Source: Aureococcus anophagefferens
Taxonomy: Eukaryota; Sar; Pelagophyceae; Pelagomonadales; Pelagomonadaceae
Assembly: GCF_000186865.1 (NCBI RefSeq)
Contig: NW_008705566.1
Span: 1,162,432-1,226,431 of the forward strand
Length of the DNA stretch: 64,000 nt
Direction: 5' to 3'
This document shows positions 45,590 through 53,974 of this stretch, one piece after another. Under the pieces are notes generated by a model that was not told where the DNA came from, did not search any database, and saw only the letters and a program-made list of their open reading frames with translations. Position 1 is the stretch's first letter. The number at the start of each line of letters is the position of its first letter. The translations under genes were made by a program, and so were the position numbers.

Positions 45590-47815
45590 ATGGGCGGCGG
45601 AGCGGGTAAGCACGCAAAGGAGCCGGCGCAGGATGTCGGCGACGACGAGGTCTTCTCGCCGATCGTGCCGGAGGAGAAGCGCGAGGACCAGGGCCAGGGC
45701 ATGAGCGCGCACCAGTCGGTGCGTTTCGAATTCCGAGCCCACCGGCCGCCCCGGACCGGCCGGCGCCGGCTCCCCCGCCGCTGCCCCCGCTCGACGGTCC
45801 GCGCGCCCGCGCAGGAAAAACTGAAACGAAAGAGCATGCAAATCAACGAGGCCTACGCAAAAGCCGACCAGAAGGAGATGTCGATACACGTCGCCTCGCT
45901 GCGCGCGTGTCCCGCGGCCAAGGTGCCGGCGCCCCAGGTGAAGAAGGCGCGGCGGCCCGCGTCCGCGCCCACGTGTTATGTGCCGCGAGAGCCGCGCCGC
46001 GCGCCGGCGATGTCCGAAAACCCGACCGCGCGCGCGCAGGAGGGCTACAGCGCGCCGGTGAAGCACGAGGGCTGGCTGAGCTGGGCGACGCCGAGCGGCC
46101 AGATCAAGCGCTACTACCAGCTCGTGGGCTGCTACCTCATCCGCTTCAAGGACGAGAAGAGCGCCAAGGGCACGGCCATCTTCCCGACGTACGTCCACGG
46201 CGTCGAGTCGATCGTCGAGGGCGCGCAGGAGGTGTCCAAGGAGTTCATCGCCGACATGGAGAACCGGGGGTCGAGCTTCTACCTCTACACGCCGACGCGG
46301 ACCATGACGCTCTACGCGGGCAACATCAAGGAGCAGAAGGCGTGGATCGCGGCGGTGAACGACGCGCTCAAGGAGGCGTACACGGCGGACGAGATCGCGA
46401 AGAAGGAGGCGTCCCAGGCGGCCATGCGGCCCCTGCTGCTGGACCAGGCCCAGATCCAGTTCAAGCGCATGAACGTCATCCTGTCGAATTTGCGCGCCGC
46501 GGGCTTCGTCGCGGAGCAGGAGAAGATCAAGTCGAAGAAGAAGGGCTACCTCGAGTTCCAGCGCGTCGAGTACGAGGACGAGCAGTTCTACGCGGACCTG
46601 CTCACGGACGAGAAGCCGGAGGAGGCCCAGTTCAGCAAGATGTACTGCGTGCTCCGGTCGGACCAGACCATCGTCTACGGCGCGACGGAGCACGAGGCCA
46701 AGTCCGACCCCGAGGGCATCATCTCGCTGAACCACCTCCACGTCGTCCTCGACACGGAGACGATCGAGAAGACGGGCAAGATGATCTTCTCGCTGGTGAC
46801 GCCCCTGCGCACCTTCGTCATGAAGGCCGCGCACCAGGTCGCCCTCGAGGAGTGGCTCCGCGCGATCATCAAGGTCACGGCGAAGCTCGACGACCAGGGC
46901 AACACGCTCGCGGCGCTCAACGAGCTCTCGGCCATCGAGTCCGTCACGGACATCGACCTCCACATGGTCCTCGACGACGACGCGGGCATCGAGGCCTACG
47001 AGCACTACATCGAGGAGGCCGCGGCCGACAAGCCGGGCATCCAGACCATCTTCAACTGCTGGAAGCTCGCGAAGGAGTACAAGGACGCGCACGAGTACGA
47101 GGACGACGGGCCGGGCCACCAGGACCACATGAAGAAGCTCGAGCAGCAGATGATCTCCAAGTACCTCGGCGGCGACGGGTTGCCCGAGGACGTGTCCAAG
47201 GAGCCCCAGGAGGACTTCAAGAAGGCCGTGTCCGACGGCCAGCCGCCGCCCATGGGCGCGCTCCGCGCCGTCTGCCTCACGAAGCTCATGGAGAAGACCT
47301 ACGAGGGCTTCAAGGAGACGCCCGCCTACAAGGCCTACGTCGACGAGGCCAAGGGCGGCGGCTCCGCGGAGCCCATCCCGCAGGACGCGCAGCGCCTCCT
47401 CATCTACACGCCCAACGACCCCTCCGCGCTCAAGAAGCGCCTCCAGAAGATGACCCACGCCAAGACCAAGCTCAAGAGCGTCGGCAAGAAGGACGACGGC
47501 GAGAAGATCTACGAGGCCTGGACCTTTCTGAAATCCAAGGAGGGCAAGGACAAGTCGACGACGATCGGCCGCGACCACAAGCAGGACGTCGCCGTCGACG
47601 ACGACAAGAAGGTGAGCCGCGAGCACGCGCGCATCGACTGCACGGGCGACGGCAAGGTCATCTTCATGGACCTCGGCTCCAGCCACGGGTCCAAGGTGAA
47701 CGGCAAGTCCGTCGCGGGCCGCGTGTCGCTCGCCGTCGGCGACGTCATCAAGGTCGGCAAGACGAAGATCCTCTTCACCATCATCCCCGCGGGCGCCGAG
47801 GACCCGATCCGCTAG
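45590..47815 (+). CDS. PH-PH-RGS-FHA signalling scaffold
   Basis: 741 residues as an open frame. PH1 (about 155-265) HEGWLSWATPSGQIKRYYQL..WIAAVNDAL; PH2 (about 315-425) KKGYLEFQ, MYCVLRSDQTIVYGATEHEA, LEEWLRAIIK; RGS (about 460-585) IEAYEHYIEEAAADKPGIQT, TYEGFKETPAYKAYV; FHA (about 655-735) STTIGRDHKQDVAVDDDKKV, SREHARIDC and DLGSSHGSKVNGKSV. FHA binds phosphothreonine, PH domains bind phosphoinositides, and RGS acts on Galpha. A probable in-frame intron 45719-45814 (GTGCGT..GCGCAG) would remove 32 arginine-rich codons. Probably membrane-associated. Confidence 0.82.
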   Translation: MGGGAGKHAKEPAQDVGDDEVFSPIVPEEKREDQGQGMSAHQSVRFEFRAHRPPRTGRRRLPRRCPRSTVRAPAQEKLKRKSMQINEAYAKADQKEMSIHVASLRACPAAKVPAPQVKKARRPASAPTCYVPREPRRAPAMSENPTARAQEGYSAPVKHEGWLSWATPSGQIKRYYQLVGCYLIRFKDEKSAKGTAIFPTYVHGVESIVEGAQEVSKEFIADMENRGSSFYLYTPTRTMTLYAGNIKEQKAWIAAVNDALKEAYTADEIAKKEASQAAMRPLLLDQAQIQFKRMNVILSNLRAAGFVAEQEKIKSKKKGYLEFQRVEYEDEQFYADLLTDEKPEEAQFSKMYCVLRSDQTIVYGATEHEAKSDPEGIISLNHLHVVLDTETIEKTGKMIFSLVTPLRTFVMKAAHQVALEEWLRAIIKVTAKLDDQGNTLAALNELSAIESVTDIDLHMVLDDDAGIEAYEHYIEEAAADKPGIQTIFNCWKLAKEYKDAHEYEDDGPGHQDHMKKLEQQMISKYLGGDGLPEDVSKEPQEDFKKAVSDGQPPPMGALRAVCLTKLMEKTYEGFKETPAYKAYVDEAKGGGSAEPIPQDAQRLLIYTPNDPSALKKRLQKMTHAKTKLKSVGKKDDGEKIYEAWTFLKSKEGKDKSTTIGRDHKQDVAVDDDKKVSREHARIDCTGDGKVIFMDLGSSHGSKVNGKSVAGRVSLAVGDVIKVGKTKILFTIIPAGAEDPIR

Positions 47816-47818
47816 GCG

Positions 47819-48159
47819 GCGCGCCCCGCCGCAGTCCCCCCCTCTTCCCCCCGACAGGTCGCGTGCCGGGTCCAAGTTCGCGGCCCCCGCGTCCGCCGCG
47901 GTCGACCCGCGCCCCGCCGCGCCGCCTCTCGCGCGCGGCGGCGGCGTCGGGCCGCCGCGCCCGCCCAACCTGCCGTGCGGGTAACGCCGGCAGTTATCGA
48001 GACACCGAGGCGGGGGCCGGGGGGCTCTCGAGAGGACGTCGTCAGTACGTCGTCCGCTCGGAGACGCGGTACACGCCTCGCGGCCGACATCGACTGCATC
48101 GTCAAGTGCATCGTCCGCATTGCCGCCGGCGAGCGTAAGTCTGGGGCCCCTGAATTTGC
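47819..48159. other. Intergenic region between the scaffold and ligase genes, 341 bp
   Basis: Very C-rich at first (CCCCCCTCTTCCCCCCGACAG), then ordinary. Both flanking genes are on the plus strand, so it should hold the 3' end of one and the promoter of the other. No other feature is seen. Confidence 0.5.
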
Positions 48160-50109
48160 ATGTTCCGCCGCGCCGTCGTCGCGCTCTCGGCCATCGTCGG
48201 GATGCGCGGCGCCGTCGCGCTCGTCGCGAGAGCGAGCGTCACGCGCGCGCGCGCGCGCGCGGCGACGCGCCTCGCGTCGGCGGCGCCGCGGAACCTGGAG
48301 GCGCTCGAGGCGGAGCTCGCGAAGCACGACGACCTCTACTACAACGCCGCGGCGCCGACGCTGAGCGACGGCGAGTACGACGCCCTCGCCGCGCGCGTCG
48401 ACGCGCTGCGCGCCGCGCACGCGCTCGCGCCGCGCGCCGTCGGCGCGAAGCGGAGCGGCAACTTCCGCGCGGCGGCGCCCCACGCGGCGCGCATGCTGTC
48501 CCTCGACGCCATCAAGGTCGGCGGCGACGGCGTCGAGGCCGCCGTCGCCAAGTGGCTGAAGAAGGCCCAGCGCGCCTGCAAGGGCGAGCCCCTCGGCGCC
48601 ATCGTCTGCGAGCCGAAGCTCGACGGCCTGTCCGTCTCGCTCCGCTACGAGGACGGCGCGCTCGTCCAGGCGGCGACGCGCGGCGACGGCGTCCAGGGCG
48701 ACGACGTCACGGCGAACGCGCGGGCCGTCGCGGGCGTCGTCGAGTCCCTGGGCGCGCGCGGCGCGGTGGAGATCCGCGGCGAGGTCTGCGTCGCGGTTCA
48801 AACGTTCCGCGAACTGGCGGGCGCGGACGCCGCGAACCCGCGCAACTACGCCGCCGGGTCCCTGCGCCAGAGCGACGCCGAGGAGACGCGCCGGCGCCGC
48901 CTGCGCTTCGTCGCCCACGACGCCGTCGGCGACGCGTTGGGAAACGCGTCGTTCGCCGAGAAGCGGGCAGCGCTCGACGCCTGGGGCTTCGAGGCCGCGC
49001 TGCCCGCGCGCGTCGTCGCCGTCGACGGCGACGACGTCGAGGCCTGCGCGCCGGCGCTCGCGGCCTACCACGCCGAGCTCGGCGCGCGGCGGCCGGCCGT
49101 GGACTCGCCGGCCGCCGACGAGCTCCGCTACGAGATCGACGGCGTCGTCTTCAAGGTCGACGCGGCCGCGGCGGCGCGGGCCGCGGGGTCCACGGCGCGC
49201 GCGCCGCGGTCGCGCGTGGCGCTCAAGTTCGAGGCCGAGGTCCTCGCGGCGACGACGCTCGAGGGCGTCGAGATCGGCGTCGGGAAACGCGGCGTGCTCA
49301 CGCCCGTCGCCAAGGTCGCGCCCGTCGCCGTGGGGGGCGTCGTCGTGCGGTCGGCGACGCTGCACAACTTCGCCATGCTCCGCAGTTGCCTCGGCGGCGC
49401 GGACGTCGGCGACGCGGTGCTCGTGAAGCGCGCGGGCGACGTCATCCCGCAGATCCGGCCCGCGGGCGGCGGGTCCAGGGTCTGGGCGCCGCCGGCGACC
49501 TGCCCGTGCTGCGGCGCGCGCACGGTCGTCGACGAGGACGCGGGCCGGGCGACGTGCCCCAACGGCGTGGGCTGCGACGACCAGGCCGCGGGGCGGCTCG
49601 CGCACTTCGTGGGGCGCGGCGCGATCGACCTCGCGTCGGGCGCGCTGGGGAAGAAGAAGCTGCGCCAGCTCGTGCGCGAGGGCGTCGCGCGGTCGCCCGC
49701 GGACCTCTTCGACCTGCTCGACGACCGGGACGCGGCGGCCCGGCGCCTCGAGGCGCTCGACGGCTGGGCGTCCACGTCCGCGGCGAAGCTCCTCGACGCG
49801 CTCGAGGCCCGCGCGGCGCGGCCGCTGCCCCTCGCGGACTTTGTGTACGCGCTCGGCGCGAACCGCGTCGGCAAGGCGACGGCGAAGCGCGTCGCGGCCC
49901 TCGCGGGGACCTGGGGCGCGCTCTGGGCCGCGCTCGACGCGGACGACGCGACGGCCGCGGGCGCGGACCTCCGCGCGGCGCTCGCGGACGCGCGCGGCGT
50001 CGGCGACGCGGCCCTCGCGGGCCTCCGCGAGCTCGCCGCGGACGCCGACGACCGCGACGTCGCCGCGCGCGCGGCCGCGCGGCTCGCGATCGCCCCCGAC
50101 GACGGCTAG
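48160..50109 (+). CDS. ligA: NAD+-dependent (bacterial-type) DNA ligase LigA, no BRCT
   Basis: 649 residues; seals nicks using NAD+, a type normally found in bacteria and some large viruses. Domain Ia: DLYYNAAAPTLSDGEYDAL. Nucleotidyl-transferase: CEPKLDGLSVSLRYEDGAL with the adenylated lysine in KLDG, ATRGDGVQGDDVTANAR, EIRGEVC, NPRNYAAGSLRQ, YEIDGVVFKVD. OB fold: VEIGVGKRGVLTPVAKVAPV. Four-cysteine zinc finger: CPCC, then CPNGVGC. Helix-hairpin-helix: FVYALGANRVGKATAKRVA. The C-terminal BRCT domain is absent. The first ~45 residues are arginine/alanine-rich, like an organelle targeting peptide. Base composition equals the neighbours. Confidence 0.92.
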   Translation: MFRRAVVALSAIVGMRGAVALVARASVTRARARAATRLASAAPRNLEALEAELAKHDDLYYNAAAPTLSDGEYDALAARVDALRAAHALAPRAVGAKRSGNFRAAAPHAARMLSLDAIKVGGDGVEAAVAKWLKKAQRACKGEPLGAIVCEPKLDGLSVSLRYEDGALVQAATRGDGVQGDDVTANARAVAGVVESLGARGAVEIRGEVCVAVQTFRELAGADAANPRNYAAGSLRQSDAEETRRRRLRFVAHDAVGDALGNASFAEKRAALDAWGFEAALPARVVAVDGDDVEACAPALAAYHAELGARRPAVDSPAADELRYEIDGVVFKVDAAAAARAAGSTARAPRSRVALKFEAEVLAATTLEGVEIGVGKRGVLTPVAKVAPVAVGGVVVRSATLHNFAMLRSCLGGADVGDAVLVKRAGDVIPQIRPAGGGSRVWAPPATCPCCGARTVVDEDAGRATCPNGVGCDDQAAGRLAHFVGRGAIDLASGALGKKKLRQLVREGVARSPADLFDLLDDRDAAARRLEALDGWASTSAAKLLDALEARAARPLPLADFVYALGANRVGKATAKRVAALAGTWGALWAALDADDATAAGADLRAALADARGVGDAALAGLRELAADADDRDVAARAAARLAIAPDDG

Positions 50110-50112
50110 GGG

Positions 50113-51360
50113 TTAGGACAGGGGCTTCTGGCGCACGCGGACGTTGAAGTTGAAGTGGGTCCGGAGGCCGCCGAACCAGTCCGCCGTGTTGCCGAGGCGG
50201 AGCACGGTCGGCAGCGGGTAGGGGCTCGGCGTGACGACGAGCTCGTCGCCGCGCTTGAGCTTGACGCGGTTGCGGCCGTCGAAGGTCGCCCAGGCGTCGG
50301 CGCGCGCGTCGCCGTCGACGACGAACTTGAGCTCCGCCGAGTCGGGGAAGACCATGGGCCGGAAGGAGAGGCTGTGGGGGCAAACGGGCGTGAAGACCAT
50401 CGCGTTCGCCGACGGGTGGACCATGGGCCCGCCCGCGGACAGCGAGTAGGCCGTCGACCCCGTCGGCGTCGCGACGATGATGCCGTCGGCCTGGGCCGTC
50501 GTCAGGTGCTCGTCGTTGCAGAAGCACTCGACCGCGGACAGGAACTCGGAGTCGCCGCGGTTCACGACGACCTCGTTCAGCGCCTCGTGCCGCGCCAGGA
50601 CGTCGCCCGAGCCGCCGTCGAAGACCGTGCACCGCAGGCGCATGCGCAGGGACACGGGCCAGGGCGGCGGCGGCCGCGACGCGCCGCGCTCGAGCCCCGC
50701 GGCCAGGCCCATCGCGTTCTCGACGCCCCCGTCTGCGCTCTCGTCGTACGCGTCGAAGGGCGCGAGGAACCCCAGGCTCCCCGCGGAGAAGGCGATGACG
50801 GGTGGCGGCGCCGTGCGCTGGAAGAGCGCGTTCGCGTAGAGCAGCAGCCCGTCGCCGCCGATCGTCGCGAGGAAGTCCGGCCGCCGCTCGCCGTCGTCCT
50901 CCGACTCCCAGAGCGCCGCGGCGATGCCCCGGTCCGCGAGCCGCGCCCGGGCCCGGCTGTAGAGCGGCTCGGCCAGGAGGATGTCGATGCCCAGGCCCGC
51001 GATCACGCGCGCGACCTCGGACGCGACCCGGAGCTCCGCGTCGTCCATCGACTTCTTCGCGAGCACGAGCGCGCGCCGCGGGGGCCGGCTCCAGGTCACC
51101 TTGTAGGTCGCCGCGGCCGTGCAGCGCAGATACGTCTCGTCGGCGACGTCGCAGGGCTCGCGCCCCTCGCCCATGGTCCGCACGAAGCACCAGGCGTCGC
51201 TCGTCGGCGCCTCCTTGCCGTACGTCCACCCGGGCGTCGACGACGACTGCGTCGACGACAGTTTCGTCAGGCATCGTCGCGGTGGCGGTGCGAGGCCGAG
51301 GGCCAGGTGCAGGCACAGCGCCGCGAGCTGCGGTGCGCGCCGGCCGCGCGACGACGCCAT
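50113..51360 (-). CDS. NAD kinase, secretory/plastid leader
   Basis: 415 residues from ATG 51360, chosen because it gives a signal-like N-terminus (APQLAALCLHLALGLAPPPR). NAD kinase phosphorylates NAD+ to NADP+. Seen: TIGGDGLLLYANALFQ (GGDGT variant), AFSAGSLGFLAPFD, NEVVVNRGDSEFLSAV and ADGIIVATPTGSTAYSLSAG, the conserved diphosphate/ribose-binding segments in order. The leader suggests plastid import. Its stop is 3 bp from that of the NAD+-dependent ligase, and it runs convergently. Confidence 0.88.
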   Translation of the reverse strand: MASSRGRRAPQLAALCLHLALGLAPPPRRCLTKLSSTQSSSTPGWTYGKEAPTSDAWCFVRTMGEGREPCDVADETYLRCTAAATYKVTWSRPPRRALVLAKKSMDDAELRVASEVARVIAGLGIDILLAEPLYSRARARLADRGIAAALWESEDDGERRPDFLATIGGDGLLLYANALFQRTAPPPVIAFSAGSLGFLAPFDAYDESADGGVENAMGLAAGLERGASRPPPPWPVSLRMRLRCTVFDGGSGDVLARHEALNEVVVNRGDSEFLSAVECFCNDEHLTTAQADGIIVATPTGSTAYSLSAGGPMVHPSANAMVFTPVCPHSLSFRPMVFPDSAELKFVVDGDARADAWATFDGRNRVKLKRGDELVVTPSPYPLPTVLRLGNTADWFGGLRTHFNFNVRVRQKPLS

Positions 51361-51432
51361 GTTGGGAGGCAGCTCCAGATTGCCACTGCACGATGGGCGA
51401 AGTTTGCCGGTGCGATGCGTGTTGACGCCGAC

Positions 51433-51556
51433 CTTGCATCTCTGAATTCTCGCGGTCTGGGGCTGCTCGCAGAGCGTCTCTACGTCTCCGCCGTCTTGCA
51501 CCTTGCATCTCTGAGTTCTCGCGTCTGGGGCTGCCTCGCGGAGCGTCTCCGTACCC
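51433..51556. repeat. ~69-bp tandem duplication in a divergent promoter region
   Basis: CCTTGCATCTCTGAATTCTC (about 51433) recurs as CCTTGCATCTCTGAGTTCTC (about 51502), followed in both by TCTGGGGCTG and AGCGTCTC. It sits in the 211-bp gap between the NAD kinase and beta-galactosidase starts, so it may duplicate promoter sequence. Confidence 0.75.
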
Positions 51557-51571
51557 CGAGATCTTCGCAAT

Positions 51572-53974
51572 ATGCTGCGCATCCTTGGGCTCGTCGTCGC
51601 CGTGGAGGCGGCCCTGGAGACCGCGACGCTGCCCACGTCCATCCCACGACCATCGACGAAGAACGTGTCCAACGTCTTCCACAACAACACCAGCCCGGAC
51701 AACATCACTATAACCGCCGACAGCAGATCGCTGCTCGTCGACGGCCGCCGCTGGTTTCCAGTCGACGGCGAGCTGCACTTCACGCGCGTGCCGCGATTCA
51801 TGTGGCGCGAGGAGCTCCGGCGCGTCAAGGCGGGCGGCTTGGATCAGGTCGCGACGTACGTCTTTTGGAACCACCACGAGGAGCTCCGCGGCGACTACGA
51901 TTTCTCCGGGCGGCGCGACCTGCGCGCGTTCCTCGAGACCGCGCGCGACGTCGGCCTGAAGGTGCTCCTGCGGCTCGGGCCGTGGTCCCACGGCGAGGCG
52001 AAGAACGGAGGGCACCCCGACTGGGTCCTGGGCGACGACGAGCCCTGCGGCGCGAAGCTCCGGTCCTTGGACGCGCGATACATGGCCTGCGTCGATGCGT
52101 GGTTCGGGCGCCTCGGCGAGGAGCTGGCGGGTCTCTTCTGGCGGGACGGCGGCCCCGTCTGGGCCGTCCAGCTCGACAACGAGATCGGCGACTGGAAGTA
52201 CCTGCTGGGTCTCCGCGAGATCGCGCTGTCGTACGACATCGCGCCCGCGGCCTTCACGAAGACGGGCTGGCCGAACCCGGACGCCGGGTATCCGGCACGC
52301 TACCCCATGCTTCCCTTCTTCGGGGGCTACGCGGACGCTTCCTGGACGAACGACATGAAGGATCAGATCCAAGCGAACACGTTCGAGTTCCACAAAGGCC
52401 CGATGATGCTCCTCGGAGAAGGCCCGGATCCGACGTGCCCGGGATGTTATCCGCTCGTGCCGGGCTTCCCGTGGCTGGACGTGGAGATGGGCGGCGGCAT
52501 GAACAGCGACTACAACCACAGAACGCACTTGGAACCCCTGGACATGGAAGCCCTCGCGCTCTGCACGGTCGGCGGCGGCTCCAACGGCGTCGGCTATTAC
52601 ATGTACCACGGCGGCAATAATCCCCACTCCAAGCAACACGACGTCGCGGGCGACGCGCTCCGGGACGCGCCGAACGTGACGCTCCAGGAATCCGCGTGGT
52701 CCGCGGCGGGCACGCAGAATCCCACGACGTCTTCGTCCTACGACTACTTCGCGCCGCTCGGCGAGTTCGGCCAGCCCCGCGGCCACTACCACGGGCTCAA
52801 GGCCTTGCATTTGATGCTCCGCGCCTGGGGCGACGTGCTCGCGGACGCCGTCCCCGTCCCCGGCGGCGGCGACGACGGGCCGACGGCGCTGCGCTGGGCC
52901 GCGCGCGCGTCGCCCGCGGGCACGTTCCTCTTCGTCAACAACTACCAGCGCGGCGCGACGCTCCCGCCCAAGACCGACGTCCGCTTCGCGCTCGAGCGGG
53001 GCGACGCGACGCTCGCCGTGCCGTCGAACGGCAGCGCGCCGCTGACGATCGACTCGAACGCGTCCTTCGTCTGGCCCGTCGACGTCGCGCTCCCCGTCGG
53101 CCGCATCGCCTGGGCGACGGCGCAGCTGCTGACGCGGACGGACGGCGTCGTCTTCCTCCTCGAGACGCCCGGGTTCTCGGAGGTCGCGCTCGATCTGGGG
53201 TCGGCGGCGCTCGACACGACCGCGGCGCGGACCGACGAGGGCGGCGTCGCCGTGCTCCGCGGCGTGAAACCGTCGCTCGCGCCCTTCGCCACGATCCGCG
53301 AAAACGGCCGCGAGGTCTCGCTCGTGCTCCTCGCCGCGGAGTACGTGGACCGCGTCTGGACCGACGAGGACGCTTCGCCGCGCCGCGTCTTCGTCTCGTC
53401 TCCGGGGACGCTGTTCGTGCTCCCCGACGGCGACCGCGTCGACCTCCGCCTCGACGACGGTAACGCGCGAGCCACCCTCCTCGTCTGCCCGCCGCCGGCC
53501 GGGGGGACGGGCGTCTTCGGCGCCGTAGACGAAGTCGACCTGCCCGCGCTCGACCCGCCGCGGCCGGCGGTCCGACTCGTCAAGCCCTTCGCGACGCCCG
53601 TGCGATCCATCCCCGTCGTCAAGTCGAGCGGCAAACCCCGCGAGCCGGACTTGGACGACTGGCTCGGGGCCGCGGAATACGAGATCAACGTGACGCTCCC
53701 GCCGGGCGCCGAGTGGCGGCTCCGCGTCGACTACGCGGGAGACGCCGCGCGCGTGCTCTTCGAGGACCGTCTGCTGACCGACAACTGGTACACGGGCTAC
53801 GAAACCTCCGGCGGCCTCGAGGTCGGCCTGAGCTTCCTCGCCGACGAGAACCCGGGGCTCCTCGGCGGCACGACGACGCTTCGTCTCCTCGTCCTGCCGC
53901 TCCAGAAGAAGGCCCTCGAAGGCAACGTCTTCCTCGACGAGATCGCGGTCCGCCCGGCGAACGTTAATCTTTAG
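51572..53974 (+). CDS. Glycoside hydrolase family 35 beta-galactosidase, secreted
   Basis: 800 residues with a signal peptide (MLRILGLVVAVEAALE). The GH35 barrel shows DGRRWFPVDGELHFTRVPRF, MWREELRRVKAGGLDQVATY, VFWNHHE, LRLGPWSHGE, and the acid/base glutamate in VWAVQLDNEIGD (family: Q.ENE.G). WLDVEMGGGMNSDYNH holds the probable nucleophile. Beta-sandwich domains follow (WRLRVDYAGDAARVLFEDRL). N-glycosylation sequons occur near the N-terminus. It would remove terminal beta-galactose from extracellular or vacuolar glycans. Its TAG stop overlaps the TAA of the UvrC-UvrB gene in TTAG. Confidence 0.85.
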   Translation: MLRILGLVVAVEAALETATLPTSIPRPSTKNVSNVFHNNTSPDNITITADSRSLLVDGRRWFPVDGELHFTRVPRFMWREELRRVKAGGLDQVATYVFWNHHEELRGDYDFSGRRDLRAFLETARDVGLKVLLRLGPWSHGEAKNGGHPDWVLGDDEPCGAKLRSLDARYMACVDAWFGRLGEELAGLFWRDGGPVWAVQLDNEIGDWKYLLGLREIALSYDIAPAAFTKTGWPNPDAGYPARYPMLPFFGGYADASWTNDMKDQIQANTFEFHKGPMMLLGEGPDPTCPGCYPLVPGFPWLDVEMGGGMNSDYNHRTHLEPLDMEALALCTVGGGSNGVGYYMYHGGNNPHSKQHDVAGDALRDAPNVTLQESAWSAAGTQNPTTSSSYDYFAPLGEFGQPRGHYHGLKALHLMLRAWGDVLADAVPVPGGGDDGPTALRWAARASPAGTFLFVNNYQRGATLPPKTDVRFALERGDATLAVPSNGSAPLTIDSNASFVWPVDVALPVGRIAWATAQLLTRTDGVVFLLETPGFSEVALDLGSAALDTTAARTDEGGVAVLRGVKPSLAPFATIRENGREVSLVLLAAEYVDRVWTDEDASPRRVFVSSPGTLFVLPDGDRVDLRLDDGNARATLLVCPPPAGGTGVFGAVDEVDLPALDPPRPAVRLVKPFATPVRSIPVVKSSGKPREPDLDDWLGAAEYEINVTLPPGAEWRLRVDYAGDAARVLFEDRLLTDNWYTGYETSGGLEVGLSFLADENPGLLGGTTTLRLLVLPLQKKALEGNVFLDEIAVRPANVNL

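Noticed and set aside
49442..52810. A 1,122-codon open frame on the minus strand
   Set aside because: It is antisense to LigA and beta-galactosidase and out of frame with NAD kinase, all three well supported. Its translation is Arg/Ala/Pro-rich and featureless.
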